Assembly: GCF_947623445.1 (NCBI RefSeq)
Contig: NC_135241.1
Coordinates: 6,264,501-6,328,500 of the forward strand
Direction: 5' to 3'
Length of the DNA: 64,000 nucleotides
Source: Clavelina lepadiformis
Taxonomy: Eukaryota > Chordata > Ascidiacea > Aplousobranchia > Clavelinidae
Shown: positions 37,209 through 49,100 of the stretch, piece by piece
Layout: every line of letters begins with the position of its first letter
Numbering within the stretch: position 1 is the first letter of the stretch
Notes under the pieces: generated by a model
What the model saw: the letters and a program-made list of their open reading frames with translations, nothing else
What the model was told of the DNA's origin: nothing
The model's database searches: none
Made by a program: the position numbers and the translations under genes

Positions 37209-40200
37209 CTATGGCATAACTCTTATAGCCCCTTCGGGCAGGTTTTGCTTTGAGCCAGCTGTGTCAGATGCCTGTGTAGGATAAGATGAATAAATCATTA
37301 AAAAACTTGATATATTCATACTGTCTGAAAGGTCCAAGTACTATGGCCTGTTAATACTCCTACAAGCTTTGAGAAAGTAGGATACAATAGCAAAATAAAT
37401 TTAACTCGCAAAGCAATTCATTAAGCAAAGAAGTGATTACAAATAAATTTGATTAGTTCATGCGGAAGCATTTGACAAAGAAAAACGGCCCAAGGAGCAT
37501 GCACATGTGGGTACGAATTACAGAAGAACTTCTGCCACTAGCTATCATTAAGTTTTATCCATTTTATATGATGCAAGTTATTCTTGGTGGAGTAAAATTC
37601 CAGACAAAAAGGATAGTGATAATAATCTGTGATTAAACAATTAACTAGAGCATTATTCAACATTCATGGGCTAACTATATATTCCCCATAGGAAATAAAA
37701 CTAGCAACATTTGTAAGTTGATGTGCATAGAAACATATGCGACTCCATGCATGTTAGCCATTGGAATTAGATTTATAAATCCAAATATGAACAACAAAAA
37801 AACATCAAAATGAAAAGGCATATACAACATTTTAAATTATATACAATGTAATGTAACAATTATAACGCTTCATAACGTTCAACCAATGTTGATCAGTACG
37901 CTGTGTTCGTTTGTTACATGAACTTGAAATACGATTGCTTGAATGCCAGAGCAAGCAATCCCGTGCTTCATTCATTCAATTGTTAAATCATCATGGATGC
38001 CTCTTGCTGTTAAGGGCAAAGTTAATAATTAAATTTAGGCCGACAATTATTGATGCAAAAATTTAACCACTACAAAACTAAGGTATAATTCACTATAATA
38101 ATTGCATTTTGCAGAATTGAATATAATGAAGTAAAATGAACATTGTCAGACTATGATTTCCTGTTTCCACTACTGACTTCCCAAATTGTATGAATATTCA
38201 GGAAAGTATGTAACCAATCATTAGGTCACAACAATTCAACTAAGTTGATAATAATTAATGTTTTATCGCCCAGTTTATGTTTACTACACCGAATACAAAA
38301 TCAATGGCAAAACTTAAAATAGTCAGTAAAAATGAGTTAATTTGTTAAAAGCTCACAAGCCGAGTTGCAAATTATGCAAGTTTATTATTAACCTCCGTAA
38401 CTGCACTGGTAGCGTGGGCTGGGTTAATTACTGGCAGCCTTTGTAGAAATACTAATTAAGCAACATATGACACCAGCAAACTAAGACATATTAGAAGTTA
38501 ATAGCAACCTAGATCACCATGTAACAATACTAGTTGTATCACTGCACCATAAACAACATTTTAGGGTCAATAATTGTGAGACATATTTTTAAACCAACCC
38601 AAGTCAACCTTGACAAAATTTTAGCATTAAGCAAAGAAGAAGTGAAATTCTTTATGATCAACTGATCTGGTATATTCCTTTTTCTTATTACGCTTTAGCA
38701 CAAAAGTACAAAAGGTAAAAAACAATTATTTTCATAACCTTGTGAACTTGACTACGTTTTTGTCATTAAATCATAATTCAGCCATGGGACAAATTGCTGT
38801 TTTACTGATAAATTTACATTTAGATCATTGAGAATAAAAATATAAACTCCGAAGAGCTAAACTGTTTTTTCTCAAAAGAATGATTTCTGGTTTAAGCCAA
38901 TTTTGATTCATGTCCCACAATTTATGCCGCAATAAGAAATAATACATACTACAAATAAACAAATATTCCACAACAAAACATTACAGCAATGCAGCTCCCA
39001 GTAAAGACAAATTACCCACCATCAAATTTAACTGGTGTATGGCCATTTAACTTTTAACCACTCAATTAAGAATTTAACATAATTACACAGCTATTAGTAA
39101 CAAAGTGGGCTACATTCCTTTGGTTGAACACACCAAAAATTGCAAGGCAATTTTAAAACTTAACTCCAAATTAGAGAAACATATATTGCTACAAGCACAA
39201 TCCAACTAAAATGATTACCATGGCTCAACAATCAATATCAAATCAAAGCAATTTCACCACAACTAGCAACTGGCATACAAGTCATTAAAATTTGATGATT
39301 ACATAAAAAAATATATATATATTCTGCATTAAAAGATCAAAGCTCACCTTTCCCGTGGAACCGTTGTATTCACTTGGTGGCTTGTGTACTGCAGGTCCAT
39401 TGCCATCCAGCATAATATCATTAGAACCATCATCTTCAATACTATGAGGTTGGATATGCATGTTACTTAAACTCAGTCAAAGTTCAGCATTAACTATCAC
39501 TAACAGAAACTAGAAATGTCAGGTCTACACCAATTATGAAGTATGACTGTTAAAACACTCTTTGGTGAAAGTTTGCTGCAAAGCTTGTACAATCACATAT
39601 TTATTAAATGTACCAGGATAAAATAGTTAAAAACTATCAGACATCTAACAAATTATACATCATAATCATAACTCACTCATCCATTTCGTCTTTGTTTGTA
39701 ATACCTGCAACAACCATAAATATCACACTAAGTACTAGCTAATATTAGTTATATAAATTTACAAATTCTTTTAAGTATATATACTTATATTTTGAAAATT
39801 ACGAGTATAACCACATCTCATTACAATATTCGACTGGTTAACAAGATAAAAATCTCTCATGAACATTGAAACATAGCTTTGAATCTAAAGCTAAAAAAAT
39901 GATACCAGAAGTTAAGTCTTTGCCATTAAAACTTTCAAAGAAAATCTTTGCATGTTAGCAAAATATAGTATATACAGTACTGCATTAATGATTTGAGAGT
40001 GTTTCTTCATTTGATCAATTTTTTATACTTTATTCCAGCATAATTGAGGTGAGATTTTTGTTGTACTGCTTAGCTTATTATTCAATGAAGCAAACCAAAC
40101 CATTTGTACAAAGCATTACACAACAAAAAAGTCATATTAAGCAAGAAACAATCTTGTTAAAAGATTTTTTCTTTTGAAACAAAGTTATGTGTGTTGTAAC

Positions 40201-43200
40201 TTTAGTGTCTATTGTTAGATTCAAAGAAAGCACAAGACAATGGTCACTGGCTTGGTAAACCAACTTTAAATTTAATCTTATATGGGAGAAGAAGCCCGAT
40301 ATCAAGCCCTACAATTTGAACATTACACAGTAAACATCTTGTTAAATATTAACTTCAGTATAAAAAGCTGTATTTGTAACCAGTCTATTTTATTTCTGAA
40401 GTGACGATAGCATCGCGCCATGTAATATATCATTTACTGTAAAGAATTCCAACTTTACATCTATTTCATGGAAGCACGGTCATTTAATATGTACTAACCG
40501 TCACAGTAGCCTTTTCTCCAAGTCCACCAAACAAGCACGCCAATTAGTAAAAGACCAAATATAACGCCAAAGACAATGCCAACTATCATTCCCACATCTT
40601 GATCCTCTGCAAGATATAGATGTTAGAATTACCTTACGACACATTTAGTGAAAAACAGCAAGTAGTAATTGTTAACTGGATACTGCGTCTGCATGGTGGT
40701 TGATACAAAAACATTTTCACGTATGTTACAACATACTTAATATAATTTACTAGGGTACTCATGCCATAGATGTGCTATGATATATCCTCATAAAATGTGT
40801 ACTTCCAATGATATAGATATATTTTTCCAACACACGAACCGCTAGCATTTTACTACTGAAGTAGAGCTCAAATTAAATGTTAAATTTTGACAAAAACACT
40901 TAAAGATTCACTGATACGCTTATTTCAGTTTCCATTACACAATTATATATTACACAGTTTAAATACTTGTAGTTATGGTGACTGCAGTGCACATTTCTTC
41001 CCCAACTTTATTTGTGGATTTGCAAAAATAAACTCCTGCATCTCCAGGCACAACTTTCTGCAAAAGATTATGGTAAGATTATGATCGGAGACATAATGCA
41101 CTACAAGTACTAAACACTATTGCAAGGATTGGGAACATAATAAGCATTTCTTACGGAAAACATCATGGTGCCTGTATCTTTGTTGTATGAATAGCTTGTA
41201 TTCTTGTAAATTTCAACATTTTGACCATTTACTGGTAAATCTCGGCCATCTTTAACCCAAGTGTATTGTGGGCTTGGTATACCTGCAAGACAGAGGCAGC
41301 ATCGTATCTTTTCTGTTTAAAACTGAATTTTCTTCCAGATTCAAAGTTCTAGACTCACTTGCAGAAATGTCTAACATAGATATTATAAATTACAAACATA
41401 CACCAACCTTCGGAGGAATAACAACGAAATTCTGCATTGAAACCAATGGTAAGAGCGTAATCACTTGTAAACTGACATGAGGGCTTGGAAGGAGGAACTG
41501 TAGGGAACATGATAAAGCAAAACATTAAACAAAGAGTTGATTGCAAAAATTGTTAATTTTCTAAAACAAAAAACTGAAGATGAATTAGTCTAGTAAAACA
41601 TTAGTTCAGGAAATTATTTAATTCAACTGTTTGAGGCTATGTTTGAAGAATTTAAAAATTGAGTCTTTTTTAAAGAAGTTTGTGAACTCACCATTAACAG
41701 TAAGATTGTAAGTCCCACTGTCTAAGCTTGGTACGTCATTAACTATGGTCACTGCACAAGAATAGAAACCTGTACAGAAATACTGAATTACTGTAAGCAA
41801 CGTCCAGTTTTAACGAGTTCCCAGCTTGGCTTGAGCATCAGCAAAATGGATGTCTGCTGAACATCCAGTTTTTGCTGTATACTGTATATACAACTGATCG
41901 CTTCACTTAACAATTGAACACACAGTGCGAGCTGAAACAATTTGGTTTGCTACTTTGTACGCAGCTGGAAGATAACACACACTGCCATGTCTTTATTCAA
42001 AAAAGTTGTAAACATTCCCTGCTTCATACAGCATGTTCAATGTGTACCAAAGGTTACGGAGCAGAACCAAGTAGGCTATATACTGTATACTATATAATTA
42101 TACTCTGCATATGACTGAGATTATGATAACAAACTCCCAAAGAGGAAAAAGAGGGTCATAGGAAAACAGTTGAACAGACTGATATACGGATAAGCATACC
42201 TGCCAAGTCTTTTGTTGCAGATTTGATTTGTAAACTAGCTGGATTGACAAAAGAATACTGATCTTGTTTGCCCTCAACAACTTTTGCATTAAAAACAATA
42301 TGTTGTTGTGAAGTGGTGGAAGAATCATGGTCGTACAACCAGTTTATTCTACAAAAATATCAAAATTACCCTTATGAAATGGTTATATTACACAATACAC
42401 ACCTAACACAGAATCGGGAAAACGATATTCTAATACCTGAAGTTATGAGAATGTTACATTTTAAAAATTTCAAAATTATATACCATTATATTTTATCACT
42501 CAAAATTTATCATCATAAATTTGCAGCCAATTTGCAAATGGTCATAAACTTTGTTGCATTTCACCAGTTATAAGCCGCCATCAATAAATTATAGGTATTT
42601 ACTAACTGATCATTCAAGCTCTGTACATATATTTTAAGTGATTTAAGTACTTACTGAGTTTCACCATTGCCTGACGTTGCTTGGTAATTACATTGAAGCG
42701 TCTTTGGTTCTCCCTGAGTCACTTCCACTGGAATCTCACCAGTTCGACCACTTTCCAATGTAACACGCACTCCAAAAACTTCCGGCACTGTTTCACAACC
42801 ATAAACGATCAGTTTAAATTAAACATGATAAAAACTGGTATAAAGAACTTGAGCTACTCAAATTTGTTTAAACCAGTGGTAGTCAATATTTTCGAAAAGT
42901 CGCCACTCTCCAGGAGTTTTGCATCAAATTTGACCCTATTACTTTAACTTTGTTTGACTGAATTTTGAAAATATATGCAGTCTGCCAGCGAAGACAAGAC
43001 AGACAAAACAAACACAAAACCAAGCGCAAATACATTTAACAAACAAATAGTTTTCAGTTTCAAATTCAACCCATAGGTGTAAACTACTGTGAGCCTTGCA
43101 TCTGGTGTTTGTCTGAAAGTTTTTTAAAGCAGGTTTGCCAGGTTGCAAGCAGTTCAGTTTAAGTCATACGGCATGTCCACCAGGCTTGATTAGGTCAAGA

Positions 43201-45516
43201 CAATTATGGTATAGTGGGCAGCCTGATCTAACTGCAGGCCTGCAAACTTGATCAAATAATTCGAATAAGCTGCATGTTTTGGATGAATAAATTGTTTACT
43301 GTTCATACAACTTCCAGAGCTTGGTTGATTATGTACTTCTAGAACGTTAATGAAATAACTCATAAAATTGTTACATAGCTTTGAAATAAAAAGAAAAATA
43401 TTAACTAAAATTTGACTGCAACAGGTTTTATATACATCACACCTACAAAATTTTGTGCAATATTTTTTAAAAATATGTAGATAAATATGCATAAATTGTA
43501 CCCCTTCTAACAGTTATCCTGTTTTAACTGATATTTATGTAGCTCACATTGCTCTATATTTCCGTTTTATATTATGCATCAAAGGCATTAACAGCGATCA
43601 ATAAATGATACTTGCTTGACTGTGCAGTCTAGTCAGTATTAAAAAACAACTTTCTATTGTTGGCCATGCCTAACTGCCAAGTAGTTAACGATTTAATTCA
43701 ATTCTACGAGGGATAAAAGTTAATCGTTACTATTACTGGGAAGTCGATTACAATTTGAGTTAACAGCTAACTTATTACAAATAAAGCGATTATTTTTATA
43801 CTCTGGTAGCCTTTCAATCAAATATAATCAATTGATTATATACTATGTCTTTGCAGTCCAAACAATAGAATAACCGTCCGATCACTAAAGGTGTACTGTA
43901 TCTTGAATTTATTTGAATATAGAGCGATAACTAAAAAAATGCTAATAACTGACAATTGGTTTTTATAAATAACGATTACGACTATCCCAATCCTGATCTA
44001 GGACTTGATTGAAACTTTGCCCAACAAATTGATTAAATAATTGAGTTGCAAAACAGTATAACCATGTCATATAGATGTACTTTTAACTTTTACTAATTTC
44101 CTTTCTGTAGAAATCGCACCCCAATTGTGATAAATGTTTGACAAAATGACCATGATGTATCAAATTGCCCCGATTGAAGAACACTGGTTTAAACAATTAA
44201 CATACGATTTAAGAAGTAAACCATTTAACAATAAAAAATTGATGTGGCTCTTTGTCAAAGACAAGCAGTTATGTTAGAAGGATACCAAACTTAGTCTATT
44301 TACTAGTCTAAATCCAACCTTTAATTTAACTCTAGTTAACTAATACCAACTTTTCATATATCCTAACTAGAGTTAAATTAAACGTTGGATTTAGACTAAT
44401 AAGTAGACTAAGTTGGGTTTAGATAACTACATATATATGTAATAATTATCAAGATAGCAGGGAACAACAAAAAGTTTTCCGGTAGGATAAAATCGGCAAT
44501 CAAAGGCAATGCAAGCTATGACAGTACTTCAAGCATGTACATAAGCACCAAAATTAAGCTTGATGTATCATACACAAGGTCCGCAATCTTAAACGGCTTT
44601 TTTGTTAACGCATGTAAGTTGAAAAGATTCTAAATAATTATTAACCAAATTAAATAATACTATCAGCTCATATTACTGTTGTGTAATTTTTCTCCTGTAG
44701 GACTAAAAAACAGATTGCATTTGTTTGGACATTGAAGAAGTACCCATGTTTTCAATATGAAACTCGTATTCATTCATATGTAACTGCAGTTGTGTACATG
44801 TCCTTTGGGTGTTGCTGTCAGTGAAGAGTTCATTTATTCTTCGAGCGCAAATTATAATAGAGTAATAAAAATGTCCATGAAACTAATAACCAACCAAATA
44901 ATTTTGTTTCACTGAAATCAATATTTATTGATTGCTTTAAAAGACAATGGTTGCTATACATGTTCAAATTACATGTATGATATGTCTGTTTTGCACCACA
45001 ATATTCTGTATAACTTGAAACTTAGTACTAATAACTTAAGCCTATATTAATAAAAAAACATTCTATTGATATCGGAAGTTTCCAACAAAATTTAATTTAA
45101 CTCCTCTCAGTGCTGCCAGTAAATGGTCAACCAACCGCAAGCCTACTCAGTGCGCATGGCAAATGTATGCTGTGCCTTTAAAGCAACACCATTCATTAAT
45201 ACTTATGTACTAGTACCGACATCATTTTCTTAATCTCGTCAAACTTAAGAGACAGCCATTTTCTCACCGTCATTTTAGGAAAAAGAAAACAGTAATTTAC
45301 ACAACAAACAAACAAATTAGCAATTTACTTTCAAAAACCAAACTGTAGCACGATAGTTGCTTCCGTATGGTTACAGCATCACTACCAAAATACCCAGTAC
45401 TAGCTTATTGTCAAACCCTGCTACGTTAGGTTAAGAAAGTTACAACAGCCATTGTTCAACATTAACTTACCTAATCCAACAATCAAGAACATATAGTAGT
45501 AAATGAAATTCATCAT
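37209..45516 (-). CDS. CTX-family immunoglobulin membrane protein (V-set + C2-set), 11 exons
   Basis: This is a type I membrane receptor or adhesion protein of the CTX/CXADR/VSIG group. Exons: 45516-45471, 42787-42655, 42348-42200, 41769-41692, 41497-41408, 41282-41155, 41057-40967, 40606-40499, 39704-39677, 39441-39348 and 37271-37209; all junctions keep phase and give 335 aa. Exon 1 encodes a signal peptide (MMNFIYYYMFLIVGLG). The V-set domain has Cys48, Trp63 and Cys114. The C2 domain has Cys161, Trp174 and Cys220 (DAGVYFC) plus the extra pair Cys143 and Cys231 that marks the CTX family. A transmembrane helix covers about 244-266, followed by a cytoplasmic tail of about 70 residues. The tail is acidic, ends AIRVMP and has no clear PDZ motif. 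The first intron is 2.7 kb and contains a hAT element. The family mediates homophilic adhesion or receptor binding at cell junctions; ligand unknown here. Confidence 0.9.
42874..44186. mobile_element. hAT-like element with 8-base target duplication, no intact transposase
   Basis: The left end reads CAGTGGTAGTCAAT and the reverse complement of the right end CAGTGTTCTTCAAT. The flanks are a perfect 8-base duplication, GTTTAAAC, at 42866-42873 and 44187-44194. At 1313 bases it is larger than a MITE but has no long open frame, so it is a decayed or internally deleted hAT copy. It lies in intron 1 of the CTX-like gene. GTTTAAAC is itself a palindrome, so the duplication deserves confirmation by an empty site. 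Confidence 0.75.
44285..44417. repeat. Imperfect foldback repeat, about 55-base arms
   Basis: The arm 44285-44340 and the arm 44363-44417 are inverted copies with a few mismatches (for example CTTAGTCTATTTACTAGTCT against CTTAGTCTACTTATTAGTCT), separated by a short loop. It resembles a small foldback MITE in intron 1 of the CTX-like gene. No target duplication was identified. Confidence 0.8.
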
Positions 45517-47560
45517 GGATCAAAATCCTAACTGTTTTACTCAATGAATATCACTTAATTGCTACAACTGAAAAAAGTGAAAGTATTTAAATATATACAA
45601 CCTAGTTGCCAGTAATACATACTAATGATACTAATATATGCCAATGCTAATGCCAGCTCATATGTTTCTAGCATGATACATTATGCATAATACATAAAGT
45701 CACTCTAAAACACTGCATACCGAACTAATGATTCTGCAAAAACTGACTAAACTCAAGTGACAAAGTGAGACGAAGAATAAACATGCAAGACCTACTGGAA
45801 AGTTTGCATAATGCGCCAGAATTGTTGCTTTACCCTCTGTTGTATATTGTAATTTTTACGTTGGTGTGCGCAAATTTTGGCGTTAGCATTTTTGTTGCAT
45901 TTATCCTGTGCCCTAAAGCAAACTTTCCGGTAGGGCATACATGTATGTATTTTGTTGTATCAGTTGGATTAAGGTTTAAGTTGCGTTGGGTTAAATGCAA
46001 TGTCAGGTGGCTGTGCACTTCCACACTAGACCCAGATGCAGGCCAGGCTGAAAAGCATGGCACTTTTTGACGAGATCTCAGGGGTACAGGACGAGCAAAA
46101 TTGAGGTGACTGGGTGCAGGAGTCATAGGACAGATAAAATCGGTGTGAAAAATGGTTCATTTTGCAGTCTGCAATAAATGCTAATCTAAACACCCACACT
46201 GCAGAGTATAGCTGTTTTGAGCAAAATCTTGTGTGCACCAAACAACCAAAAATGACAAGTGCGGTGTGCAAAAATGCTCAGATGCAATGGAAGTGCGCAA
46301 TTAGGTGAGCAATTACACAGTAATGTACACAGTTTAACTTATAAATTATTCAATGCTTTTAGGGTTTTTGGTTAGGTTCATTACATTGTTACTTACTAAA
46401 TCAATTGAGCGCACAAAAGTTCTGTCCAAGTCATTAAGTGCAAAATAATGCACCTTAAGTGCGGCACTAAAGCTCATGTAAAGCAGTATTGAGTGCGCCA
46501 ATGCCAAACTCTGCAGTCTGAAAAAGTCTCTGGGTCTTGTTTTCAACGACATTCGAGTGCACCAAACCAAACTTAGTCTTGAAAAATTTCAAGGGTGTAG
46601 TTGGCATGTTTACCACTATAGGATCCAGGCAGCATATCCCATGTAGTGAAAAGTGTAGCACCTGCAAGCTTAAGGTTTATCAATGTGAATGCTAAACTTT
46701 TTATTTTCCCGATAATTTATCATAGGCTAAATAAACAACTTTGCACGCACAAGTTCTTGTCAAAAACTGCCGTATTTTCCATTCTGCCATTTGGGAGCAT
46801 ATCTAATTTAAAACAAAACTAGGCTAATTTCTGAATTTAACAGATCCAATGAGTTACGAAAGATCAGTAGGTTAATGCCAATTTTTAAAAGGTAACGAAC
46901 TATAGTAACTATAATACCACCACTGTAGCTGAATAAGCTATTTCGGTATTTCAGTTAAGCTAGCCCTGTAGCCTATGAGTATGACCCACTAGGCGGTAGA
47001 CCTAGGATAAGTAATAACTTCCACTTTCTGTTTTAATCTGCTTTATAATTACGCTAATTCTTTAGCACGATGCTTTTCGCTAACTATAGGCTAGGGTATA
47101 AACGTTACACCACTAAATAGCCGCAAATTGTGACATTACATTTATTTGCTTATTTTTGGTATAGGCCCTATTTGAAGCGACATGAAAGCAAACTTTCCAA
47201 TAGGGTTGAAGGATTGCCGGATTTATCAAAGAAGTAGGCCCATAACCTAACCTTGTCTGCTTGCTTGGTCCACAAATTACTACTGGGCTTGGTCCACAAA
47301 TTACAAAAATTGTGCAGTGACTGGAATGGCACAGAGCGCCCTCAACACAAATATTTTTTAAAAAGTAAAGGGCTTTTCAGTCTTCTCTAACTCGGTTGCA
47401 AACTGTCTGTGTTTACTTCTTTTGATTTGCCTGTCCTTAAAGGTAGAAGACGCAGAAAAAGACAGTACAGAAAACGATGAGGTAAGAAAATACTAATACA
47501 AAAGTAAAGCCAACTTTTCCAGCTCGACCCTTTTAACTTGGGCGTCTAAAATAATTGCAA
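45517..47560. other. Upstream flank of the CTX-like gene, no gene supported
   Basis: No reliable gene is visible. Related motifs (GTGTGCACCAAACAACCAAA near 46211 and GAGTGCACCAAACCAAAC near 46553) suggest a diverged repeat between about 46070 and 46680. AAGCAAACTTTCC with a following TAGGG occurs near 45918 and again near 47187. A short exon-like segment at 47443-47481 is described under findings. Confidence 0.35.
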
Positions 47561-48109
47561 GTGTTTACAGTGTTTACAGTGTTTACAGTGTTTACAGTGT
47601 TTACAGTGTTTACAGTGTTTACAGTGTTTACAGTGTTTACAGTGTTTACAGTGTTTACAGTGTTTACAGTGTTTACAGTGTTTACAGTGTTTACAGTGTT
47701 TACAGTGTTTACAGTGTTTACAGTGTTTACAGTGTTTACAGTGTTTACAGTGTTTACAGTGTTTACAGTGTTTACAGTGTTTACAGTGTTTACAGTGTTT
47801 ACAGTGTTTACAGTGTTTACAGTGTTTACAGTGTTTACAGTGTTTACAGTGTTTACAGTGTTTACAGTGTTTACAGTGTTTACAGTGTTTACAGTGTTTA
47901 CAGTGTTTACAGTGTTTACAGTGTTTACAGTGTTTACAGTGTTTACAGTGTTTACAGTGTTTACAGTGTTTACAGTGTTTACAGTGTTTACAGTGTTTAC
48001 AGTGTTTACAGTGTTTACAGTGTTTACAGTGTTTACAGTGTTTACAGTGTTTACAGTGTTTACAGTGTTTACAGTGTTTACAGTGTTTACAGTGTTTACA
48101 GTGTTTACA
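47561..48109. repeat. Tandem array of a 9-base unit, 61 copies
   Basis: GTGTTTACA is repeated head to tail 61 times (549 bases) with no variant seen on reading through. The array is open on the plus strand as (Phe-Thr-Val)n, but this is a consequence of the 9-base period; there is no start or splice support, so it is not called as a gene. Each unit contains TGTTTAC, whose reverse complement GTAAACA fits the forkhead consensus RYAAAYA. Homogeneity suggests recent expansion or continuing turnover. Confidence 0.97.
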
Positions 48110-49100
48110 TGAAAGAATAGCTTACAGTACTTGTACTAAGTGTTGACATTTTATTTTGCAGAGATTCAAAAAATGCTAATTCTGTTTGTACTTCAGCCAA
48201 GAAAGTGACCAATTTTCAAATTTCTGCTCTAGACAATTTACAGCAGGTAGGTCATAAAATAAGAACATGCTACATTAAATACATTTTAGGCGTTTTTGAA
48301 AACTTAAAAAAAGCAAATTTTTATGATTTTGTTTATTTTGAACTCGGGGCGGGGAGGGGGGCTGGGGACGATAAACGCCCTACCAGATTTTTGAAAAATG
48401 TCGTTTGGAGGATTGTGTTTATATATTTATCTGAAGGTAAGGGTGAAATAGCTTAGGTTGTCTCGGGCGCCTTAAATTCACGCTATCCACAAAAGAAAGG
48501 GGGGAGCTTTGGTGGTAAAAACTCTCCTTTTTTTGGCAATTTACATGTAAATGATTTGATTACCTTGTGAATATAATACTTTATATATTAAGCGATTTTG
48601 AACAAACTTCCCAACTTGAAAGTGTTCTGTGTGACTTACGACAATAATTTGACCCTATCTGGCATTTTGTAACTTCGCTTATCTGTCCACAGCGAATTAA
48701 CTTCTTCCAAGCGTCAAACCACAAGATTTTTAGTCCTGAGCGATAAACTGAAAGTAATTGGTAATATGTATATTACATATATAATTTTGATCGCAATGAG
48801 TTTCACGTAACGTTTTATTCACGAGTCATTTATGTGGTAGCAACCTTCCTGACGTCTGGTTAAGCCACGTAGATTTTTTATGCAAATCGTACGTAATTGC
48901 TCTTGCACTAGTTGAGCAAACATAAACAAGCCCACAGCAAGTATTTCAGAAAACGTTGACATGGCAAGCATGAAAAGCAATAAAAGTAGAAATTCTTGCG
49001 AATAATCCACACTCTAATAGATGTACTTATATCGCTGATTCCTACACGATTACTATAGAGATGTTAAAAATAGATGGACGCAATTCACGCAACTATATAT
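48110..49100. other. Spacer between the tandem array and the pannexin gene
   Basis: No gene is supported. An exon-like segment at 48162-48246 with good flanking splice signals is discussed under findings. A G-rich stretch lies at 48346-48367. The minus-strand frame at 48819-49010 has hydrophobic residues but no link in frame to the pannexin exons. The 3' UTR of the pannexin gene should begin at 49100 and run leftward. Confidence 0.35.

Noticed and set aside
45765..46126. Complementary frames of about 100 codons near 46 kb
   Set aside because: Antisense pair without motif; probably part of a diverged repeat.
47555..48112. 185-aa frame of repeated Phe-Thr-Val
   Set aside because: It is a direct product of a 9-base tandem repeat that has no stop in this frame; no start or splice evidence.
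48819..49010. Hydrophobic minus-strand frame after the pannexin stop
   Set aside because: The pannexin frame ends cleanly at 49101 and no splice junction links this frame to it.
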